The notes below the pieces were generated by a model that worked only from the letters and a program-made list of their open reading frames with translations, made no database searches and was not told the origin of the DNA. Positions 1-4,895 of a stretch of 7,308 bases of DNA are shown piece after piece. The position numbers and the translations under genes are program-made. Every line of letters begins with the position of its first letter. The stretch's first letter is position 1. Source of the DNA: Holosporales bacterium (GTDB lineage Bacteria > Pseudomonadota > Alphaproteobacteria > Paracaedibacterales > UBA11393); the NCBI GenBank assembly GCA_003542655.1, contig DPKF01000017.1, positions 1 to 7,308 of the forward strand. Reading direction: 5' to 3'.

Positions 1-998
1 GGCAGTTTTTTGATGACGTCAGCCTCTATTAATGCTGACGTTTGCCCTTCCAAGCTTTGTAATTCTAAAAGAACATTGGTGACAGATTTAGTGTCAGATA
101 CAAGTTCTGGAAAAGACCCTAGTGATGCTGCAAAAACAATTGCAAAATAAATAAAACTAACAAGCTGACCGTAAGATAATTCATTTGCATAAATTTTTTG
201 TAGTCCAAAATAGGCTGTAACAGCAATAAAAGATGCCGTTAAAATGATCATACAAAATGCAAAAATAGATTTTATAAAAATATATTTTTCACAACTGTTA
301 AAAGATTGTGTATTATATTTTTGAAAAACAGATACAAAAAAAGCTTCTTTTGTAAATGCTTGTACCGTTTTAATGCCATGAAAAACTTCATCTAATATAT
401 TTGTTAAGTATTTTTTTTTAATCGCTGAACTAGTTGTAATTTTTTTAATTTTTCGACCAATCAGCATAAGTGGAAAAATAAAAGCACAGACAACAAGAAG
501 CGTTTGTATTAATAGCCAAGGCGTGCTTAAAATCATCATTGTCGCACTACCACAGAATAATAAAACATTGCGTAATAAAACAGAGGCAGATTTTCCAATA
601 TAACGCTCTAAAATGCATAAGTTTTCGGTCAGTTTTTTTATCAACTCGCTTGTATTGGTATTTTCAAAAAAATTAACATCTAAATAAAGCATTTTTTGGA
701 ATAAGTTTTGACGCAACGTATGCGACACACGCATCGCAACCCATGATGCATAATAAGACCGACCAAAACTTGCCAGTGCTAAAAATACAATAGAGAGTGA
801 CAGCCAAATAAGAGGAATCTCATAAAAAGAATGCTTTTGCATGCCTTCATTTACAAGCAAATGTAGAGAATATCCCCCACTTAAAACGGCATTAGCAGCA
901 AGAAAAACAGAAATGATTGCTAAAACAACTTTAAATTTAAAGGGCTCTATATAAGGTTTAATATATAGAAACACAGTTGATGTGTTTTTATCAGTCAT
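1..998 (-). CDS. ABC exporter, transmembrane half (partial, C-terminus outside window)
   Basis: The minus-strand frame from ATG 996-998 stays open for 332 codons and runs off the left edge. It reads as the membrane domain (ABC_membrane, PF00664) of a type I ABC exporter. Six hydrophobic segments lie near residues 22-45, 60-79, 139-158, 161-182, 242-266 and 276-296. The cytoplasmic-loop pattern L-R-Q-N-L-F-Q-K-M-L ... F-F-E-N-T-N-T-S-E-L and the later G-I-K-T-V-Q-A-F-T-K-E are typical of the MsbA/multidrug-like ABCB group. By family rule a nucleotide-binding domain should follow beyond position 1, making a half-transporter that acts as a dimer in the inner membrane; the substrate cannot be told. 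The chosen ATG has no clear Shine-Dalgarno. An in-frame GTG at 1029-1031 is preceded by AGGA only 3 nt away, so the start could be 11 codons earlier. The gene is divergent from lon. Family assignment is firm; substrate and start are not. Confidence 0.88.
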   Translation of the reverse strand, partial: MTDKNTSTVFLYIKPYIEPFKFKVVLAIISVFLAANAVLSGGYSLHLLVNEGMQKHSFYEIPLIWLSLSIVFLALASFGRSYYASWVAMRVSHTLRQNLFQKMLYLDVNFFENTNTSELIKKLTENLCILERYIGKSASVLLRNVLLFCGSATMMILSTPWLLIQTLLVVCAFIFPLMLIGRKIKKITTSSAIKKKYLTNILDEVFHGIKTVQAFTKEAFFVSVFQKYNTQSFNSCEKYIFIKSIFAFCMIILTASFIAVTAYFGLQKIYANELSYGQLVSFIYFAIVFAASLGSFPELVSDTKSVTNVLLELQSLEGQTSALIEADVIKKL

Positions 999-1121
999 TT
1001 TGCATTGTGCACATAAAAAGCTAATTTTCACTAATCCTAACACAAAACGCCACGTATTTTATACTATTATGTCTGAGGCAAGCCTATATAGTAGCAAAAA
1101 TTTATAATATATTAATAAGTT

Positions 1122-1148
1122 CTTGATAAACTGAAAACAAGCACGTAT
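1122..1148 (+). promoter_or_regulatory. candidate lon promoter (sigma-32-like, overlapping a sigma-70-like reading)
   Basis: CTTG at 1122-1125 is followed after 18 nt by CGTAT at 1144-1148. This is one mismatch from the core of the alphaproteobacterial RpoH consensus (CTTG, 17-18 nt, CYTAT). The same place also reads as sigma-70: TTGATA at 1123-1128, a 17-nt spacer, and a weak TATCGG at 1146-1151. It would leave about 100 nt of leader before the lon ATG. Lon is a classical heat-shock gene, which fits, but A+T-rich spacers give many chance matches and this is not proven. Confidence 0.35.
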
Positions 1149-1206
1149 CGGGATTTGTTGAGTCTACGTTTTCATGTAAAACAGACTATTTCTTTATGAA
1201 AAATCT

Positions 1207-1230
1207 AAGTATACTAAAGCTAAGATACTT
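1207..1230 (+). repeat. small inverted repeat in the lon leader
   Basis: AAGTAT at 1207-1212 and ATACTT at 1225-1230 are exact inverted copies separated by 12 nt. They overlap an imperfect direct repeat beginning CTAAG at 1205 and 1220. The left arm also contains a -10-like TATACT at 1210-1215, with no convincing -35 in front of it. The element sits 30-53 nt before the lon start codon and might be an operator or a weak leader hairpin. It could equally be chance in A+T-rich DNA. Confidence 0.2.
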
Positions 1231-1259
1231 TAATAAAATAACTTAAATACGGTAGTATA

Positions 1260-3680
1260 ATGACTGAAAAAACAACTTCTTTACCTGTGTTGCCTTTGCG
1301 CGATATTGTTATTTTTCCTAAAATGGTTGTTCCATTATTTGTAGGACGAGATAAATCAATTGCAGCCCTTAATGCGGTTGTAAGTGGAAAATTTGATCAT
1401 ATTATATTGTTAACGCAAAAAACAATTATTTCCGATGATCCAACCCAAAAAGATCTGCATAAAATTGGAACACTGGGGAAGATTATGCAAATGCTTAAAC
1501 TGCCAGATGGCACCATTAAAGTTTTAGTGGAAGGCGAATCGCGTGTTATTGTCACCAATATTAAAGAACAAGATGATATGCTGTTTGGAAATGTCACGCC
1601 GCAACATACAAAAAATTTGGAAAATTTAACAAAAGAGCAGCGTAAAAAAAAATCAGCTTTGTTAATAGAAAAATTTGAACAGTTTATTAAGTTAAATAAA
1701 AAAATTCCTCTAGACGTTATTTTAACGCTTCATCAAATAGATGACCTTGTAAAATTAGTTGATACAGTCGCGTCATATCTGCCAGTCGGCATTGAAAAGA
1801 AACAACTTTTACTGGAAATCATCGATTTCGAAAGTCGTTACGATAACTTAATGGCCATTATTGTTGATGAATTACATGTTTTAAATGTTGAAAAAAAAAT
1901 TCGTGGCCGTGTTAAAAATCAAATGGAAAAATCCCAACGCGAGTATTATTTGAATGAACAACTGAAAGCGATACATAAAGAATTGGGTGCAGAAAACGAC
2001 CCACGCGATGAAATGCTTGAACTTGAAGCAAACATTAAAAAGACGAAACTCTCAAAAGAAGCTGAAGAAAAGGCATATTCAGAGCTTAAAAAACTGAAAG
2101 CAATGAATCCAACTTCTGCAGAAGCATCTGTTGTGCGTAATTATCTTGAATGGTTATTGTGCTTGCCTTGGAACAAAAAATCAACCATCAAAAAAAACTT
2201 AATTTTGGCAGAAAAGTCTTTAGATAAAGATCATTATGGATTAAACAAGGTTAAAGAACGTATTTTAGAATATTTAGCTGTTCAAGCACGCGTTGGAAAA
2301 ATTAAAAGCCAAATTTTGTGCCTTGTTGGCCCCCCAGGTGTTGGAAAGACCTCTCTTGGAAAATCAATAGCGCAAGCAACAGGCCGTAATTATGTGAGGA
2401 TGGCACTTGGCGGTGTTCGTGATGAATCTGAAATTCGCGGTCATAGAAGAACATATATTGGTTCAATGCCCGGTAAAATTATTCAAGGCATGAAAAAAGC
2501 AAAAACGTCAAATCCTTTATTTTTGCTGGATGAAATTGATAAAATATCATCAGATTGGCGTGGTGATCCATCTTCAGCATTATTAGAGGTTCTGGACCCA
2601 GAACAAAATAGCACATTTAGCGATAATTATATGGAAGTAGATTATGATTTGTCTGATGTCATGTTTGTAACGACAGCTAACACATTAAATATGCCAAAGC
2701 CTTTGTTAGACCGTATGGAAATTATTCGTCTTGCAGGGTATACGGAAGACGAAAAGATTGAAATTGCTAAAAATTATATCGTACTAAAACAGCTTAAAAT
2801 GCATGGATTGAAGGCTAAGGAACTTTCTATTGATAAAACGGCACTAGAGTCTATTGTGCGCTACTATACGCGAGAGGCCGGGGTCCGTAGTTTAGAGCGC
2901 GAAATCTCAAAAATTGCACGTAAGGTTGTACGCGAACTTTCGATTAATAAAACAATAAAACATATTAAGGTGACGCAAGAAAATATTCAAGAATATTTGG
3001 GTATTAAAAAATTCAAGTTTGGTGTTGTGGAAGAAGTGGATCAAATTGGTGCAACAACTGGCCTTGCTTGGACAGAAGTTGGTGGTGATCTTCTTTCAAT
3101 TGAAACGCTTATGGTTCCAGGAAAAGGTAAAATTCAAATTACCGGTAAGCTTGGTGATGTGATGCAGGAATCTGTTCAGGCAGCTGTTAGTTATGTCAGA
3201 TCACGCGCTGTAAGCCTCGGTATAAAACCATCCATATTTGAAAAACGAGATCTGCATATCCATGTTCCAGAAGGTGCTATACCAAAGGACGGACCATCTG
3301 CCGGTATTACAATTGCAACGGCACTTGTCTCCACACTAACAGGCATTGCTGTTCATAAAGATATAGCAATGACTGGTGAGGTAACACTTCGTGGACGGGT
3401 CCTTCCGATCGGCGGATTAAAAGAAAAACTTTTGGCTGCACACCGTGGTAATATTAAGACGATCATTATACCAGAGGATAATCTAAAAGATTTAGAAGAG
3501 ATTCCGCAAAATATAAAAGATGGCCTTAAAATATTTCCTGTAAAATCTGTAGATGAAGTCTTAAAAATTGCCTTGGTGAGTGCCCCTGAAGCCATTCAGT
3601 GGAACGAAGACGATGAAGAAAAAGCTGATTTTTTGCGCAAACAAATGTTACTAAAGTGTATGCCAGAAGCTATTCATTAA
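1260..3680 (+). CDS. lon: ATP-dependent protease Lon (LonA type)
   Basis: This is cytosolic Lon, a hexameric AAA+ serine protease that unfolds and degrades misfolded and regulatory proteins. At 806 residues it is full length for the family. The N-terminal substrate-binding domain (about 8-205) opens with L-P-V-L-P-L-R-D-I-V-I-F-P and is followed by a charged helical region to about 310. The AAA+ module shows Walker A GPPGVGKT at 357-364, Walker B FLLDEID at 421-427, sensor-1 N474, the arginine-finger position R485 and sensor-2 R543 in G-V-R-S-L-E-R. The protease domain (about 590-775) carries the catalytic dyad S680 in P-K-D-G-P-S-A-G and K723 in G-G-L-K-E-K, one residue offset from E. coli S679/K722. 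All key residues are present, so it should be active. The start gives the standard Lon N-terminus, although only a weak GGTAG precedes it. It leads a probable operon with the next two genes. Confidence 0.99.
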   Translation: MTEKTTSLPVLPLRDIVIFPKMVVPLFVGRDKSIAALNAVVSGKFDHIILLTQKTIISDDPTQKDLHKIGTLGKIMQMLKLPDGTIKVLVEGESRVIVTNIKEQDDMLFGNVTPQHTKNLENLTKEQRKKKSALLIEKFEQFIKLNKKIPLDVILTLHQIDDLVKLVDTVASYLPVGIEKKQLLLEIIDFESRYDNLMAIIVDELHVLNVEKKIRGRVKNQMEKSQREYYLNEQLKAIHKELGAENDPRDEMLELEANIKKTKLSKEAEEKAYSELKKLKAMNPTSAEASVVRNYLEWLLCLPWNKKSTIKKNLILAEKSLDKDHYGLNKVKERILEYLAVQARVGKIKSQILCLVGPPGVGKTSLGKSIAQATGRNYVRMALGGVRDESEIRGHRRTYIGSMPGKIIQGMKKAKTSNPLFLLDEIDKISSDWRGDPSSALLEVLDPEQNSTFSDNYMEVDYDLSDVMFVTTANTLNMPKPLLDRMEIIRLAGYTEDEKIEIAKNYIVLKQLKMHGLKAKELSIDKTALESIVRYYTREAGVRSLEREISKIARKVVRELSINKTIKHIKVTQENIQEYLGIKKFKFGVVEEVDQIGATTGLAWTEVGGDLLSIETLMVPGKGKIQITGKLGDVMQESVQAAVSYVRSRAVSLGIKPSIFEKRDLHIHVPEGAIPKDGPSAGITIATALVSTLTGIAVHKDIAMTGEVTLRGRVLPIGGLKEKLLAAHRGNIKTIIIPEDNLKDLEEIPQNIKDGLKIFPVKSVDEVLKIALVSAPEAIQWNEDDEEKADFLRKQMLLKCMPEAIH

Positions 3681-3691
3681 GGAATATATAG

Positions 3692-3910
3692 ATGATAGAT
3701 GCCCTTTGGTCTGAACTCTTTGTTATTATACTGGTAGCACTGATCTTTTTAGGACCAAAAGATCTGTTAATTTTGCTTAAAACCATCGGAAAATGGGTGA
3801 ACAAAGGGCAAGAAATGATTCAATCCCTGCGTATGTCTATTGATTATGAGGCCTATATGCAAGATCAACATGATAAAAATAAGACAACCAAAAAAGATGA
3901 CGATCAATAA
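3692..3910 (+). CDS. tatB: TatB-like Sec-independent translocase subunit (short)
   Basis: TatB is the single-span partner of TatC that recognises twin-arginine signal peptides of folded proteins at the inner membrane. This 72-residue protein has the family layout: an N-terminal membrane helix at about residues 6-20, the TatB-type Glu8 in W-S-E-L, the hinge L-G-P at 20-22 followed by K-D-L, then an amphipathic helix (about 23-50) and a charged Lys/Asp-rich tail. Glu8 and L-G-P favour TatB over TatA, which has a polar non-Glu residue and F-G at these places. It is short: TatB proteins are usually well over 100 residues, and the variable C-terminal part is mostly missing here. AAGGA at 3679-3683, overlapping the lon stop codon, lies 8 nt before the ATG, so lon and this gene are very likely co-transcribed. 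Neither tatA nor tatC is in the window. Family membership is well supported; B rather than A is likely. Confidence 0.85.
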   Translation: MIDALWSELFVIILVALIFLGPKDLLILLKTIGKWVNKGQEMIQSLRMSIDYEAYMQDQHDKNKTTKKDDDQ

Positions 3911-4345
3911 ATGATTATTTCTTTTTACGAACTTATCAATACATCTGTTGAAAGCACCTTACCTAAACTTGTTCAAAAAATTTATGATGCAAAGTTAAAT
4001 TGCCATATATTATGTGATAGCCAAGAACGTTTAGATGCCCTGAATGCAACATTATGGACGTTTGCATCTTTGGCCTTTTTACCGCACGGTACAGAAAAAG
4101 ACCCTAAAGAAACCCATGCCGAAAACCCAATATGGTTATCCCTCACACTCAACAAAGTCAACAATCCCAAGGTTTTAATTTCATTAAAACCAGAGCTTGT
4201 TACAGATAGTTCTTTTGAAAAACTGATTTATTTTTATGATCAAAATGAAAAAAATATAGCAAGTCAATTTAATGCACTAAAAAAACAAGCGCCTAAGGCC
4301 ATTTCTTGGCAGCAAAAACTAGATGGCAGCTGGCAAAAGCTTTAA
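3911..4345 (+). CDS. holC: DNA polymerase III subunit chi
   Basis: The chi subunit of the polymerase III clamp-loader complex links the loader to single-strand binding protein during lagging-strand synthesis. The 144-residue product matches the family in length (E. coli HolC is about 147). It shows the expected order: an early F-Y-E-L with a helix rich in L-P-K-L-V-Q-K, a Rossmann-like strand ending C-H-I-L-C-D followed by E-R-L-D-A-L-N, then the diagnostic L-W-T-F (48-51) and F-L-P-H-G (56-60). An N-P-I-W-L-S-L strand (72-78) follows. The C-terminal half diverges, as is usual in alphaproteobacterial chi proteins. The ATG abuts the TAA of the tatB-like gene with no spacing and has only a weak purine stretch before it, which suggests translational coupling. 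The gene ends 10 nt before the stem of a strong terminator and is the last gene of the lon run. Confidence 0.9.
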   Translation: MIISFYELINTSVESTLPKLVQKIYDAKLNCHILCDSQERLDALNATLWTFASLAFLPHGTEKDPKETHAENPIWLSLTLNKVNNPKVLISLKPELVTDSSFEKLIYFYDQNEKNIASQFNALKKQAPKAISWQQKLDGSWQKL

Positions 4346-4348
4346 TGC

Positions 4349-4385
4349 AAAAAAAGCCTCTATCATTAATGTAGAGGCCTTTTTT
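4349..4385. terminator. bidirectional intrinsic terminator
   Basis: Stem GCCTCTA (4356-4362) pairs with TAGAGGC (4372-4378), with an extra T-G wobble and a 7-nt loop. A run of seven A precedes it (4349-4355) and a run of six T follows (4380-4385), so a U-tract follows the hairpin on either strand. It lies 10 nt past the holC stop and about 26 nt past the stop of the convergent small secreted-protein gene, and so can end both transcripts. Confidence 0.9.
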
Positions 4386-4404
4386 ATATAGAAGTAAAGA
4401 CTTC

Positions 4405-4653
4405 TTAGTTACTTTCGTCGTCAGCGTCACTGTCGTCAGAGCCAGGAAATAAAACTCTTTCTGTTGGTACATCATCAGAAAATAATTCTCTTGCTGTATA
4501 ACCATAACCAGGATTTTTTGATTTTTTTGGTTTTGCTGGCACTTCTGTTGGGGTCGTGGAGTTACGCGGTGTAGTGAAACCGTCTGAATCTGATGCCATC
4601 ACACATTGTCCTGCTAATCCTAAAATTATCGCTACAGTATTTGTTATTTTCAT
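4405..4653 (-). CDS. small secreted acidic protein, function unknown
   Basis: I do not recognise this 82-residue protein. It begins with a good Sec signal peptide: M-K-I-T-N, a hydrophobic core V-A-I-I-L-G-L-A-G at 7-15, and a type I signal peptidase site after V-M-A (residue 20). Cys17 is not in a proper lipobox, so a lipoprotein is unlikely. The mature part (about 62 residues) has no membrane segment. It is rich in Thr/Pro (T-T-P-R-N-S-T-T-P-T-E-V-P), then Lys/Pro (P-K-K-S-K-N-P), then G-Y-G-Y-T-A-R-E-L-F, and ends in a strongly acidic Ser/Asp/Glu tail. That composition suggests a largely disordered exported protein. The start is supported by AAAGGT at 4661-4666, 7 nt before the ATG, and by a candidate promoter upstream. 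An overlapping minus-strand frame at 4293-4505 has no such features. It could be periplasmic, extracellular or a host-directed factor; none of these can be shown from sequence. Confidence 0.75.
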   Translation of the reverse strand: MKITNTVAIILGLAGQCVMASDSDGFTTPRNSTTPTEVPAKPKKSKNPGYGYTARELFSDDVPTERVLFPGSDDSDADDESN

Positions 4654-4698
4654 TTTTCTTACCTTTACTTAAATTAACAATTATTGGTTAATATAGTT

Positions 4699-4727
4699 AG
4701 ATTAAATATTTATTTATATTTAGTCAA
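4699..4727 (-). promoter_or_regulatory. candidate sigma-70 promoter of the small secreted-protein gene
   Basis: On the minus strand TTGACT (4722-4727; five of six matches to TTGACA) is followed by a 17-nt spacer and TAATCT (4699-4704; a weak -10 with three matches). This would give a leader of roughly 40 nt ending in the AAAGGT ribosome binding site. The -35 and spacing are good and the -10 is poor. The surrounding DNA is almost all A/T, so other -10 choices exist. Confidence 0.4.
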
Positions 4728-4841
4728 TACTGTTTTATATTATTTATAATATTGTTTTAAATAATATTAAGTATGCACATAGTAATATTATTCATCATCC
4801 AAAATAATTATTCAATATAGCCATCTCTTTTTTATCCGAAA

Positions 4842-4873
4842 TTCAATTTATCTAGAATTATTTGCAAATTGAA
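4842..4873. repeat. 8-bp inverted repeat downstream of the Lon-like gene
   Basis: TTCAATTT (4842-4849) and AAATTGAA (4866-4873) are exact inverted copies with a 16-nt loop, lying 23 nt beyond the Lon-like stop codon. The stem is A/T-rich and no T-run follows on the minus strand, so it is at best a weak terminator or an RNA-end-protecting hairpin. The rest of the 4654-4895 spacer is A/T-rich with short self-complementary runs and no coding signal that I can see. Confidence 0.25.
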
Positions 4874-4895
4874 GACCGACGCCACAGAAGAACAC

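Noticed and set aside
1187..1215. TATACT at 1210-1215 as the -10 box of the main lon promoter
   Set aside because: The -10 match is good, but the sequence 16-18 nt upstream has no resemblance to TTGACA and there is no extended TG.
1397..1597. 66-residue minus-strand open frame inside lon
   Set aside because: It lies antisense to the strongly conserved Lon N-domain, has no recognisable domain and no ribosome binding site that I could see. It is a shadow frame.
3353..3595. 80-residue minus-strand open frame inside lon
   Set aside because: It is antisense to the Lon protease domain around K723, and its composition follows from the Lon codons.
3982..4170. 62-residue minus-strand open frame inside holC
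   Set aside because: It is antisense to the conserved L-W-T-F / F-L-P-H-G block, with no independent support.
4293..4505. 70-residue minus-strand open frame overlapping the small secreted-protein gene and the terminator
   Set aside because: It runs through the terminator hairpin into holC antisense, and the competing frame 4405-4653 has a signal peptide and ribosome binding site.
4735..4775. Short A/T palindromes such as TAATATTA and AATATT, considered as an origin or repeat element
   Set aside because: They are expected by chance in nearly pure A/T DNA; there are no DnaA boxes, iterons or regular spacing.
4842..4873. Inverted repeat considered as the intrinsic terminator of the Lon-like gene
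   Set aside because: The stem is A/T-only apart from one G-C pair, the loop is long and there is no following T-run; it is kept only as a low-confidence repeat.
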